From Pseudofrankia saprophytica (GTDB taxonomy: Bacteria > Actinomycetota > Actinomycetes > Frankiales > Frankiaceae), in assembly GCF_000235425.2 (NCBI RefSeq), contig NZ_KI912266.1, positions 7,308,720-7,372,719 of the forward strand: a stretch of DNA of 64,000 bases. Reading direction: 5' to 3'. The position numbers were made by a program, and so were the translations under genes. Within the stretch, counting starts at the first letter, position 1. Each line of letters opens with the position of its first letter. Positions 25,960 to 34,576 of the stretch are shown piece after piece. The notes beneath the pieces were generated by a model that was given only the letters and a program-made list of their open reading frames with translations, was not told the DNA's origin and did not search any database.

Positions 25960-27252
25960 ATGTCGCTACCTCTTCGTCGACGAGCGTTGAGGGCCGCAGC
26001 GCTTGCGGCCAGCGCCAGCAGCCTGGCGGCCGGCCTGGTGGCCTGCGGCGGCTCGAGCGACAACGCAGCCGCCGGCACCTGCACCACCACGGCGCCGGGT
26101 ATCACGCCCACCGAGGTCAAGGCCGGCATGATCTGGAGCGACACCGGCCCGTCCGCCAGCAGCATGCGGGCCTTCCGGGCCGGCGTGGACGCCCGGTTGG
26201 AAAGCGCCAACGACGAGGAGGGCGGCGTCTTCGGCCGCAAGCTCAAATACGCTTGGCGGGACGACCGGGCGGACCAGGCGCTCAACCTGAGCGGCACCCA
26301 GGATCTCATCAACAATGAGCATGTCTTCGGGCTCATCGCGATGCCCAGCGCGAGCGGCTCCGCCTCGGTGGACTGGCTCAGCCGGCAGAAGATCCCGGTC
26401 ATGGGCCTGGCCAGCGACCCGAGCTGGCTGGGCAAGACCAACATGTTCTCCTGGTTCTACCTGGGCACCGGCTCCGCCACCACCTGGGGCAAGTACATCC
26501 ATGACCAGGGCGGGACCCGCGCGGCCGTGTTCGCCGTCGCCTCGAGCGCGTCCAACAACGACTTCAACCAGCAGTACATCGCAAGCCTGAAGGCCAGCGG
26601 CGTCCAGGTCGTCAGGACGTTCCAGACCGCCAGCGCGGTCATCAGCTACCCGAACGTCGCGCAGCAGATCAAGGCGGAGGACATCGACGCCATCGGCGGC
26701 GTCCTGCTCCCGGAGATGGCGGCGAACCTGCTGCCGGAGCTCCGCAAGGTCGGCCTGGCCCTCGGCGGGAATCTCAAGGTCGCGCTGATGCCGCTCGGCT
26801 ACGACGGCAGCAGCCTGGCGACGTATGGCACGTCGCTCGCCGGCGCGTCGATCTTCACAGCCGTCAAACCCTTCGAGGTCAACACTCCCGGGCAGCAGAA
26901 GTTCAGGCAGGCGATGAACACCTACTCTCCGGAGATCCAGCCGTCGACGCAGGACAGCGCGGTCGACGGCTGGCTCTCGGCCGACCTGTTTATCCGCGGC
27001 CTCAAGGAGGCCGGGCAGTGCCCGACCAGGGAGTCGTTCATCACCGGACTGCGCGCCGTGAAGGACTACGACGGCGCCGGAATGACACCACAGGACGCCA
27101 ACGACCTGTCAACGAACTACCGGGATATCTCGGTCTGCTACTACGCCATCAAGGTCAGCCAGGACGGAAGCCGGTTCGAGGCCGACAGCCAGCCCGAATG
27201 CGGCGCCCCGATCAGCCAGGAGCAGATGAACGCCCTGAACCAGCAGCCCTGA
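25960..27252 (+). CDS. ABC-transporter-type substrate-binding lipoprotein, array copy 1
   Basis: Periplasmic-binding-protein family 6 (branched-chain amino acid / amide / urea type), 430 aa. Signal peptide MSLPLRRRAL..., lipobox LVAC with Cys29, so anchored outside the membrane. The two lobes show TPTEVKAGMIWSDTGPS and RAVKDYDGAG motifs; the C-terminus ends in ALNQQP, as in all copies. The most divergent of the five (for instance MPSASGSASVDW where the others have YAPGGGRDSAK). Ribosome site AGAGGAG precedes the ATG. No permease or ATPase gene is near. Ligand unknown; family members bind small carboxylates, amides and aromatic acids. Confidence 0.9.
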   Translation: MSLPLRRRALRAAALAASASSLAAGLVACGGSSDNAAAGTCTTTAPGITPTEVKAGMIWSDTGPSASSMRAFRAGVDARLESANDEEGGVFGRKLKYAWRDDRADQALNLSGTQDLINNEHVFGLIAMPSASGSASVDWLSRQKIPVMGLASDPSWLGKTNMFSWFYLGTGSATTWGKYIHDQGGTRAAVFAVASSASNNDFNQQYIASLKASGVQVVRTFQTASAVISYPNVAQQIKAEDIDAIGGVLLPEMAANLLPELRKVGLALGGNLKVALMPLGYDGSSLATYGTSLAGASIFTAVKPFEVNTPGQQKFRQAMNTYSPEIQPSTQDSAVDGWLSADLFIRGLKEAGQCPTRESFITGLRAVKDYDGAGMTPQDANDLSTNYRDISVCYYAIKVSQDGSRFEADSQPECGAPISQEQMNALNQQP

Positions 27253-27287
27253 CGGAGTTACCAGACCGGTGCCGATCGGTCACTCCG
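27253..27287 (+). terminator. Hairpin after copy 1
   Basis: CGGAGT (27253-27258) pairs with ACTCCG (27282-27287), with inner ACCG/CGGT pairs, directly after the stop. No T-tract. Confidence 0.45.
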
Positions 27288-27380
27288 CGCGCCGCCCACG
27301 GGCGGATCCAGGGAAATTCCGCGTAACGAATCCGAAACGCAGGCATTTGTTTGCACTTCGGCCTCATGTGGATTAAGAGT

Positions 27381-27391
27381 TCACTACTATC
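27381..27391 (+). promoter_or_regulatory. Conserved TCACTACTATC block upstream of copy 2
   Basis: The 11-mer recurs as TCACTACTATC at 30594-30604 and TCATTACTATC at 32210-32220, each about 155-170 bases before the start of a binding-protein gene. TACTAT resembles a -10 hexamer, implying long conserved leaders. Confidence 0.5.
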
Positions 27392-27548
27392 AGCCTCGCC
27401 GGGAAGGGCCAGTCACGCCCGAACCGTCGCGCCGGATCCCCCTCCACTGGCGCAAGACAGCGGCTGCTATGGCGCGCGACCCTACCCACGCGGCAGATGC
27501 CCGCCCACCCAGACCAGTATCGCCACGACACGTCAAAGGAGACGCGAC

Positions 27549-28841
27549 ATGAGGTCGCCAGTCAGATATCGATTAGTGAGAGCGACGGCGCTCGCGATGA
27601 GCGCCGGCGGTCTGGCCGCATCCCTGGTCGCCTGCGGCGACCAGTCGGCCGCGGAGGGGGCGGGTGGGGCGTGCTCGACCACGACGCCCGGCATAACCCC
27701 CACCGAGATCAAGGCCGGGATGGTCTGGAGCGACACTGGGCCGGCGGCGGGGACCATGCGTTCCTTCCGCGCCGGCGTGGACGCCCGCCTCCACGTCGCC
27801 AACGAGGAGGACGGCGGCGTCTTCGGCCGCAAGATCACGTACGCCTGGCGTGACGACCAGGCGGACCAGCAGCTCAACCTCAGCATGGTTCAGGAGCTCC
27901 TCGACCAGGAGAAGATCTTCGGGCTCATCTACTCCCCCGGCGCCGGCACCCAGTCGGCAAAGCTCCTGCAGGAACGCAACATCCCCGTCACGGGCCTGGG
28001 CAGCGACCCAGTCTGGCTGGGGATGAACAACATGTTCTCGTGGGTGTATCTCGGAGACGGCTCCAGCACGACCTGGGGCAAGTACGTCCACGACCAGGGC
28101 GGCACCCGCGCGGGCGTCTTCGCGATCGACACGAACGCCACGAACGGGGACTTCACCCAACAGATCGTGGCGAGCCTGAAGGCGAGCGACGTCAAGGTCG
28201 TCAAGATGTTCTACACCGGCGAGATCACCAGCTGGCAGACCGTCGCCCAGCAGATCAAGGCGAACAACATCGACGCCCTCGCCGGCGTCCTGCTGCCGGA
28301 CGCGGCCTCGAAGCTGCTGCCCGAGCTCGCCAAGATCGGCGTCGCCTTCGGCGGCAGCCTCAAGGTCGCTCAGATGCCCCTGGGCTATGACAACAGCAAC
28401 CTCGACCAGTTCGGCCGGTCGCTCGCCGGCGCTTCCATCTTCACCGCCATCCAGCCCTTCGAGCTGAACACCCCCGGCCAGCAGAAGTTCGAGCAGGCGA
28501 TGAGCGACTACGCCCCCGAGATCCAGCCACCGACCCAGGACATGGCCGTCGACGGCTGGATCTCCGCCGATCTTTTCATCCGCGGCCTCGAAGTGGCCGG
28601 AAAATGCCCCACCCGGGAGTCCTTCATCGCCGGCCTGCGCGCCGTCAAGGACTACGACGGCGCCGGCATGACCCCCAACGCTCACAACGACCTCTCCACC
28701 AACTTCCGGCAGACCTCGACCTGCTACTACGCCATCAAGATCAGCAAGGACGGCTCGAAGTTCGAGCCGACCAGCGACGCGGCGATGTGCGGAAACGTCA
28801 TCAGCCCGGAGCAGATGGCCGCCCTGAACCAGCAGCCCTGA
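27549..28841 (+). CDS. Substrate-binding lipoprotein, array copy 2
   Basis: Paralogue of copy 1, 430 aa, signal peptide with lipobox LVAC (Cys29), same two-lobe family 6 fold and C-terminal ALNQQP. Besides the lipid Cys there are four cysteines (ACSTT, GKCPT, TCYYA, MCGN) conserved across the array, possibly two disulfides. AAAGGAG lies about eight bases upstream of the ATG; the frame is open back to 27351, but that part is not conserved. Much closer to copies 3-5 than to copy 1. Followed by a strong terminator. Confidence 0.9.
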   Translation: MRSPVRYRLVRATALAMSAGGLAASLVACGDQSAAEGAGGACSTTTPGITPTEIKAGMVWSDTGPAAGTMRSFRAGVDARLHVANEEDGGVFGRKITYAWRDDQADQQLNLSMVQELLDQEKIFGLIYSPGAGTQSAKLLQERNIPVTGLGSDPVWLGMNNMFSWVYLGDGSSTTWGKYVHDQGGTRAGVFAIDTNATNGDFTQQIVASLKASDVKVVKMFYTGEITSWQTVAQQIKANNIDALAGVLLPDAASKLLPELAKIGVAFGGSLKVAQMPLGYDNSNLDQFGRSLAGASIFTAIQPFELNTPGQQKFEQAMSDYAPEIQPPTQDMAVDGWISADLFIRGLEVAGKCPTRESFIAGLRAVKDYDGAGMTPNAHNDLSTNFRQTSTCYYAIKISKDGSKFEPTSDAAMCGNVISPEQMAALNQQP

Positions 28842-28857
28842 CGACCGCGAAGGCGAG

Positions 28858-28887
28858 CCGGCCAGCCCCTTGGTGGGGGCTGGCCGG
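28858..28887 (+). terminator. Strong terminator after copy 2
   Basis: Perfect 12-bp stem CCGGCCAGCCCC (28858-28869) with 28876-28887, six-base loop TTGGTG. Copy 3 has a decayed version of the same hairpin at 30438-30466. Confidence 0.7.
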
Positions 28888-29131
28888 AAAAATTCCGTGT
28901 ACATCTTTTGAGGGCCGGCACCTTCCGGCATCCCGACGGCCCAGTGAGTACCCGTTCACCGGTACTGGCGTATACAAGAGGAGTAAGCCGCCTCGGAACT
29001 GACGTAACGTCGCGCCTGGATCATCGCTCTAGGCGCAAAACGAAGATTACGTCAGCGCGCGGCTCTCCCTGTACGGCGGACACCCGCCCGTCCGAGCGGG
29101 TACCGCCGCGATACGCCGAAGGAGCCGCGGC

Positions 29132-30421
29132 ATGTTATCGCCGGCGAATAGCCGATTAATAAGAGCAGCCACCCTCGCCGTCAGCGCCGGTGGCCTGGCC
29201 GCGTCGCTGGTGGCCTGCGGCCGCGGGGACGCGAGCGCGGCGGGCGGGGCGTGCTCGACCGCGGTGCCCGGCATAACCCCCACCGGGGTCAAGGCGGGAA
29301 TGGTGTTCAGCGACACCGGGCCGGGAGCCGCGACCCTGCACGCGTTCAGGGCCGGGGTGGACGCCCGTTTCCACTTCGCCAACGAGGAGGACGGCGGCGT
29401 CTACGGCCGCAAGATCACCTATGCCTGGCGTGACGACGGAGCAGACCCGGCACTCAACGTGCCCAGGGTGCAGGAGCTCCTCGACCAGGAGAAGATCTTC
29501 GGGCTCATCTACGCCCCCGGCGGGGGCAGGGACTCCGCCAAGCTCCTGCAGCAGCGCAACGTGCCGGTCACGGGCCTCGCCAGCGACCCGGTCTGGCTTG
29601 GGTTGAACAACATGTTCTCGTGGTTCTACCTCGGGGACGGCTCCAGCACGACGATGGGCAAGTACATCCACGACCAGGGCGGCTCCCGCGCGGCCGTCTT
29701 CGCCATCGGCAGCACCTCCTCCAGCGGGGACTACACCCAGCAGGTCGTGGCAAGCCTGAAGGCGAACAACGTCCAGGTCGTCAAGACCTTCGCCACCAGC
29801 CAGATCACCAGCTTTCAGACCGTCGCCGCGCAGATCAAGGCCGCCGGCATCGACACCCTCGCCGGCGTCCTGCTACCGGACGCGGCCGCCAAGCTGCTCC
29901 CCGAGCTCGCCAAGATCGGCGTCACCATCGGCGGCAGTCTCAAGGTCGCCGTGATGCCCCTCGGGTACGACAACAACGTCCTCACCCAGTACGGCCCCGC
30001 GCTCGCCGGCGCCTCCATCATCACCTCCGTCCAGCCCTTCGAGCTGAACACCCCCGGCCAGCAGAAGTTCGAGCAGGCGATGAGCAACTACGCCCCCGAG
30101 ATCCAGCCACCGACCCAGGACCAGGCGGTGAACGGCTGGATCTCCGCCGACCTGTTCATCCGTGGCCTGCAGGCGGCGGGACAATGCCCGAGCAGGGAGT
30201 CGTTCATCGCGGGCCTGCGCGCCGTCAAGGACTACGACGGCGCGGGCATGACCCCCGACGCCAGCAACGACCTGTCCACCAACTTCCGCCAGACCTCCAC
30301 CTGCTACTACGCAATCAAGATCAGTAAGGACGGCTCGAAGTTCGAGCCCGTCAGCTCTGCCGCCCTGTGCGGCGACGTCATCAGCCCGGAGCAGCTGGCT
30401 GCCCTGAACCAGCAATCCTGA
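29132..30421 (+). CDS. Substrate-binding lipoprotein, array copy 3
   Basis: Paralogue of 429 aa with lipobox LVAC (Cys29), AGMVFSDTGPGA, YAPGGGRDSAK, VKDYDGAGMTP and C-terminal ALNQQS. AAGGAG stands eight bases before the ATG, and the 75-base leader resembles that of copy 4 (CTCTCCC...TACNGCGG). The ligand pocket probably differs from the others at the NVPRVQ and TSQITSF segments. No transporter gene adjacent. Confidence 0.9.
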   Translation: MLSPANSRLIRAATLAVSAGGLAASLVACGRGDASAAGGACSTAVPGITPTGVKAGMVFSDTGPGAATLHAFRAGVDARFHFANEEDGGVYGRKITYAWRDDGADPALNVPRVQELLDQEKIFGLIYAPGGGRDSAKLLQQRNVPVTGLASDPVWLGLNNMFSWFYLGDGSSTTMGKYIHDQGGSRAAVFAIGSTSSSGDYTQQVVASLKANNVQVVKTFATSQITSFQTVAAQIKAAGIDTLAGVLLPDAAAKLLPELAKIGVTIGGSLKVAVMPLGYDNNVLTQYGPALAGASIITSVQPFELNTPGQQKFEQAMSNYAPEIQPPTQDQAVNGWISADLFIRGLQAAGQCPSRESFIAGLRAVKDYDGAGMTPDASNDLSTNFRQTSTCYYAIKISKDGSKFEPVSSAALCGDVISPEQLAALNQQS

Positions 30422-30437
30422 CGGCTCGGAGCAGCGC

Positions 30438-30466
30438 CCGGCCGGCCCCTTGACGGGACGGTCCGG
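30438..30466 (+). terminator. Imperfect terminator after copy 3
   Basis: Stem of 12 positions with three mismatches, loop of five, homologous in place and sequence to the perfect hairpin at 28858-28887. Confidence 0.45.
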
Positions 30467-30476
30467 CAAAGACACA

Positions 30477-30524
30477 CGCGGACACTCGGGACGCCGGCGA
30501 CCACCGGCGTCCCGAGTGTCCGCG
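30477..30524. terminator. 21-bp perfect hairpin between copies 3 and 4
   Basis: Arms 30477-30497 and 30504-30524 are perfectly complementary over 21 bp with a six-base loop CGACCA. It follows the weaker hairpin and precedes the promoter block of copy 4. Function may be termination or RNA stability. Confidence 0.7.
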
Positions 30525-30593
30525 GCCCAGCGGCGCGGCGCCCGATGGCGACTCCCCGCGGCCCGGGTACGCCGGGCACCCGCGGGGTGAGGC

Positions 30594-30604
30594 TCACTAC
30601 TATC
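30594..30604 (+). promoter_or_regulatory. Conserved TCACTACTATC block upstream of copy 4
   Basis: Identical to the block at 27381-27391 and, like 32210-32220, preceded by GGGGTGAG. A -10-like TACTAT spans 30598-30603, 161 bases before the start of copy 4. Confidence 0.5.
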
Positions 30605-30764
30605 GCTCGACAAGAAGAACCAGCTGTGCGCGAGCCGACGCATCTGTCGCGCTGGCCCCACCTCCGGTGCAGTATCGAGGCCGCGTCGGCGGGCGACTCT
30701 CCCGTACAGCGGGCGCTCGCCATTCGGGCGGGCAGCGCCGCGATGATGCCGAAGGAGCCGCGGC

Positions 30765-32060
30765 ATGCTGCCACCCGTCAGGAAACGATTAACCAGAAGC
30801 GCCGCGCTCGCGGCCAGTGTGGGCAGCCTGGCCGCCTCCCTCTCGCTGGCCGCCTGCGGCCAGGGAGGCGCGAACGGGGCGGGCGGGGCCTGCTCACCCA
30901 CGGTGCCCGGCATCACGCCCACCGGGGTCAAGGCCGGGATGGTCTGGACCGACACCGGGCCGGGGGCGGCCACCATGCGATCCTTCCGGGCCGGCGTGGA
31001 CGCCCGCCTCCACGTCGCCAACGAGGAGGACGGCGGCGTCTACGGCCGCAAGATCACCTATGCCTGGCGTGACGACATGGGCGACCCGGCGCTCAACGTG
31101 CCGAGGGTCCAGGAGCTCCTCGACCAGGAGAAGATCTTCGGCCTCATCTACGCTCCCGGCGGCGGCCGTGACTCGGCCAAACTCCTGGAGCAGCGCAACG
31201 TCCCCGTCACCGGCATAGCCAGCGACCCGGTCTGGCTGGGGCTGAACAACATGTTCTCGTGGTTCTACCTGGGCGACGGCTCCAGCACCACCTGGGGAAA
31301 ATACGTCCATGACCAGGGCGGAACCCGCGCGGCCCTCTTCGCCACGGCCCAGACCGCCGGGAACGGAGACTTCGCCTCGCAGATCACGGCGAGCCTGAAG
31401 GCCAGTGGCGTCAAGGTCGTCAAGACCTTCTACATCGGCCAGATCACCAGCTACCAGACCCTCGCCGAGCAGATCAAGGCGAACAACATCGACGCCCTCA
31501 CCGGCGTCCTGCTCCCGGACGCGGCCGCCAAGCTGCTCCCCGAGCTGGCCAAGCTCGGCATCACCCTCGGCGGGGGCCTCAAGGTCGCGGTGATGCCCCT
31601 GGGCTACGACGACAACAACCTCACCCAGTTCGGCCGCTCGATCGCCGGCGTGACCGTTCTGACGGCCACCCAGCCCTTCGAGCTGAACACCGCGGGCCAG
31701 CAGACGTTCAAGAAGGCGATGAGCGAGTACGCCCCCGAGATCCAGCCGCCGACCCAGGACCTGGCCGTGGACGGATGGATCTCGGCCGACCTGTTCATTC
31801 GGGGCCTCGAAGCGGCCGGAAAATGCCCGACTCGGGAGTCCTTCATCGCCGGCCTGCGTGCCGTGAAGGACTACGACGGTGCCGGCCTGACTCCCGACGC
31901 CAGCATCGACCTGTCCACCAACCTCCGCGAGACCTCGACCTGCTATTACGCCATCAAGATCAGCAAGGATGGCTCCAGGTTCGAGCCCACCAGCGAGACA
32001 GCCATCTGCGGAGATGTCATCAGCCCAGAGCAGATGACCGCCCTGAACCAGCAGCCCTGA
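30765..32060 (+). CDS. Substrate-binding lipoprotein, array copy 4
   Basis: Paralogue of 431 aa. Signal peptide with lipobox LAAC (Cys31), two residues longer than in copies 1-3. Conserved SDTGPGA-type motif reads TDTGPGA; YAPGGGRDSAK, VKDYDGAG and ALNQQP are kept. AAGGAG lies eight bases before the ATG. Differs from copy 3 mainly around FYIGQITSYQ and GVTVLTATQPF, both likely near the ligand cleft. No transporter gene adjacent. Confidence 0.9.
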   Translation: MLPPVRKRLTRSAALAASVGSLAASLSLAACGQGGANGAGGACSPTVPGITPTGVKAGMVWTDTGPGAATMRSFRAGVDARLHVANEEDGGVYGRKITYAWRDDMGDPALNVPRVQELLDQEKIFGLIYAPGGGRDSAKLLEQRNVPVTGIASDPVWLGLNNMFSWFYLGDGSSTTWGKYVHDQGGTRAALFATAQTAGNGDFASQITASLKASGVKVVKTFYIGQITSYQTLAEQIKANNIDALTGVLLPDAAAKLLPELAKLGITLGGGLKVAVMPLGYDDNNLTQFGRSIAGVTVLTATQPFELNTAGQQTFKKAMSEYAPEIQPPTQDLAVDGWISADLFIRGLEAAGKCPTRESFIAGLRAVKDYDGAGLTPDASIDLSTNLRETSTCYYAIKISKDGSRFEPTSETAICGDVISPEQMTALNQQP

Positions 32061-32209
32061 CGGACCAATGGTCCTGAAGGAGCCAACAGCCAGCCGGTTC
32101 CGGAACAGCCCGGCCGGCTCCTTGGTGGTGGCGGTCCGACGAAACTACGCACATCTGGCCCGGGGCACCGGCAAACGCCGGCGCTCCGGGCGCCCCGCGG
32201 GGTGAGTGC

Positions 32210-32220
32210 TCATTACTATC
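32210..32220 (+). promoter_or_regulatory. Conserved TCATTACTATC block upstream of copy 5
   Basis: Third member of the block family, preceded by GGGGTGAG as in copy 4. An in-frame ATG at 32228 begins eight bases after it, about where transcription would start, so a leaderless long form of copy 5 is conceivable. Confidence 0.45.
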
Positions 32221-32413
32221 CACGTCCATGACAGGACCCAGCGACGCCCGGGCCGACAGGTCGGCGCAGAGGACTCACCTTTTCCGGCGCAGGACCGTGA
32301 CCACGTCAACGCGCGCATCCTCCGCGCACTGTGAGCGCTTACCCGCCCAGGCGGCCACGGCCGCTATATGCCCGCGAAACCGCGGCCCGCTGTTACCGCC
32401 CAGCAATCGATTA

Positions 32414-33676
32414 ATGCGGGCCGCGGCGGCCGCGTTCAGCGCGGGTGGGCTGGCCGCCTCCCTGGTCGCCTGCGGTGGCGGCGGCTCGAACGCGGCGGGC
32501 GGGGCCTGCTCGGCCACGGTGCCCGGCATCACGCCCACCGAGGTCAAGGCCGGCATGGTCTGGAGCGACACCGGACCGGGAGCCGCCACCCTGCGCGCCT
32601 TCCGGGCCGGCGTGGATGCCCGTCTCCACGTCCTCAACGAGGAGGAAGGCGGCGTCTACGGCCGCAAGGTCACCTACGCCTGGCGCGACGACCGGGCCGA
32701 CCCCACCCTCAACGTTTCCATGGTCCAGGAGCTCCTTGACCAGGAGAAGATCTTCGGACTCATCTACGCTCCCGGCGGCGGCAGGGACTCGGCCAAACTC
32801 CTGCAGGAACGCAACATCCCCGTCACGGGCATCGCCAGCGACCCGGTCTGGCTCGGGATGAACAACATGTTTTCGTGGTTCTACCTCGGAGACGGCTCCA
32901 GCACCACCTGGGGCAAGTATGTCCGCGAACAGGGCGGCACCCGCGCGGGCGTCTTCGCGATTGGCGCGAGCGCGACGAGTGGGGGCTTCACGCAGCAGGT
33001 CGTGGCGAGCCTGAAGGCGAACGACGTCAAGGTCGTCAAGACGTTCAACGTCAGCGAGATCACGAGCTACCAGACCGTCGCCCAGCAGATCAAGGCGAAC
33101 AACATCGACACCCTCACCGGTGTTCTGCTGCCAGACGCGGCCGCCAAGCTGCTCCCCGAGCTGGCGAAGCTCGGCGTCACCCTCGGCGGCAGCCTCAAGG
33201 TCGTTCTGTTGCCGACCGGCTACGACGGCAGCAGCCTGGCGACATACGGCAGGTCGCTCGCCGGCGCGTCCATCTTCACCTCCGTCCAGCCCTTCGAGCT
33301 CGACACTCCGGGGCAGCGGAAGTTCGAGCAGGCCATGAGCGACTACACCCCGGAGATTCAGCCCCCGACCCAGGGCCTGGCGGTGAGCGGCTGGATCGCG
33401 GCCGACCTGTTCACCCGCGGCCTCGAAGCGGCTGGAAAATGCCCGACGAGGGAGTCGTTCATCTCCGGCCTGCGCGCCGTCAAGGACTACGACGGCGCAG
33501 GCCTGACCCCCGACGCCAGCATCGACCTGTCCACCAACTTCCGCCAGACCTCGACCTGCTACTACGCCATCAAGATCAGCCCGGACGGCTCGAAGTTCCA
33601 ACTGACCGGCTCCACGGCCACCTGCGGGGACAGCATCACCCCGCAGCAGATGACCGCCCTCAACCAGCAGCCCTGA
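32414..33676 (+). CDS. Substrate-binding lipoprotein, array copy 5, start signals eroded
   Basis: Paralogue with intact mature protein: lipobox LVAC, SDTGPGA, YAPGGGRDSAK, VKDYDGAG, ALNQQP. From the ATG at 32414 it is 420 aa with a short signal peptide (lipid Cys20). By alignment the ancestral start codon corresponds to CTG at 32390, and the GGAG of copies 3 and 4 is lost there. Alternatives are CTG 32390, GTG 32297, or ATG 32228 next to the promoter block (482 aa, long Arg-rich extension). The body of the gene looks functional; its expression may not be. Confidence 0.8.
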   Translation: MRAAAAAFSAGGLAASLVACGGGGSNAAGGACSATVPGITPTEVKAGMVWSDTGPGAATLRAFRAGVDARLHVLNEEEGGVYGRKVTYAWRDDRADPTLNVSMVQELLDQEKIFGLIYAPGGGRDSAKLLQERNIPVTGIASDPVWLGMNNMFSWFYLGDGSSTTWGKYVREQGGTRAGVFAIGASATSGGFTQQVVASLKANDVKVVKTFNVSEITSYQTVAQQIKANNIDTLTGVLLPDAAAKLLPELAKLGVTLGGSLKVVLLPTGYDGSSLATYGRSLAGASIFTSVQPFELDTPGQRKFEQAMSDYTPEIQPPTQGLAVSGWIAADLFTRGLEAAGKCPTRESFISGLRAVKDYDGAGLTPDASIDLSTNFRQTSTCYYAIKISPDGSKFQLTGSTATCGDSITPQQMTALNQQP

Positions 33677-33708
33677 CCCGGTAGCCGCCAACCCCCGGGG
33701 TTCGCCCG

Positions 33709-34398
33709 TCACCTCTCGGCGTGGCGGGCGAACCCTCCCGAGCAGAAGTCCCACACCTCGTCCGTCGTGAGCGGGTGCGCGCCCTCGCTCTCCCCCGCGA
33801 CCGCGGTCGACTGGGCGAGGAACATCACCGACTGCATGACCATCGCGGCCGCCCGGCGCGGGCGCAGGCTCGTCCGCAGCTGGCCGACCGCGTCGACGCG
33901 GGTCATCAGCTCCGCGAACACGCTGAGCATCGGCTCGTGCGCGGACCTGACCTCGGCGGGGTAGGTCATCAGCAGCTGCGTGGCGAAGTCCGTGAACAGC
34001 GGGTGGCGGGTGGACGGATCCGGCAGCGAGCTCTCGAACAGCATCCGGATGGCGACCTCGAGCCCGGTCAGCGGGTCGACCTCGGCACCCGCCGCGATGC
34101 GGATCTCGTCCGCGGAGCGGCGCAGGGCGTTCTCGAACAGCGCCAGCAGCAGCTCGTGCTTGCCGCCGAAGTGCTGGTAGAAGCTGCGCAGCGACTGGTG
34201 CGACCGGTCGACGACTTCCTGTACGGTGAAGTCGGTCGACCCCTTCTCCAGAATGATCGCCTGGGCGGCCTCGAGGAACTGCTGGACCTTGCGCTCCGCG
34301 CGCAGGCGCGCGGCCTTGGTGGAGCGCTCGACGGCACGCTGCTTCCAAGCCGGTTCCTCGCTCAGCGTGCTCACAGCAAGCTCCTGGTCGTGCGCCAT
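33709..34398 (-). CDS. TetR/AcrR-family regulator
   Basis: 229-aa repressor. Helix-turn-helix FTVQEVVDRSHQSLRSFYQHFGGKHELL spans roughly residues 56-85 and follows a Lys/Arg-rich N-terminal helix; the C-terminal ligand domain includes TDFATQLLMTYP. It is divergent from the ACAD pair at 34577, and the gap holds the perfect dyad 34490-34506, so it probably represses that pair and itself, releasing on an acyl-CoA ligand. It may also act on the same dyad at other promoters in the window. Confidence 0.87.
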   Translation of the reverse strand: MAHDQELAVSTLSEEPAWKQRAVERSTKAARLRAERKVQQFLEAAQAIILEKGSTDFTVQEVVDRSHQSLRSFYQHFGGKHELLLALFENALRRSADEIRIAAGAEVDPLTGLEVAIRMLFESSLPDPSTRHPLFTDFATQLLMTYPAEVRSAHEPMLSVFAELMTRVDAVGQLRTSLRPRRAAAMVMQSVMFLAQSTAVAGESEGAHPLTTDEVWDFCSGGFARHAER

Positions 34399-34489
34399 GA
34401 GTAGAACGTACTCCCCAGCGTGCGTACAGCCATGTGCACTCCTCGCCCCCCTGGCCCGCGGCGCCCGCGAGACCGATGCTTCCGTCTTC

Positions 34490-34506
34490 GGAGAATGTTA
34501 TTCTCC
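34490..34506. promoter_or_regulatory. Dyad operator, site 3 (perfect)
   Basis: GGAGAATGTTATTCTCC, perfect 7-bp arms around GTT, in the 178-bp gap between the divergent TetR and ACAD genes. It is the best copy of the shared motif AGAAT-N3-ATTCT. Confidence 0.65.
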
Positions 34507-34576
34507 ATCGGGTCCGGGCGGAATACCGTCAGGAGGCCCTCCGTGGCGCAGATTCCACCAACCGTCGGGAGCCGGC

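Noticed and set aside
34226-34576. N-terminal extension of the ACAD at 34577
   Set aside because: It would run through the TetR gene start and the dyad operator; GGGAG before the ATG at 34577 and alignment with the 6485 paralogue fix the start.
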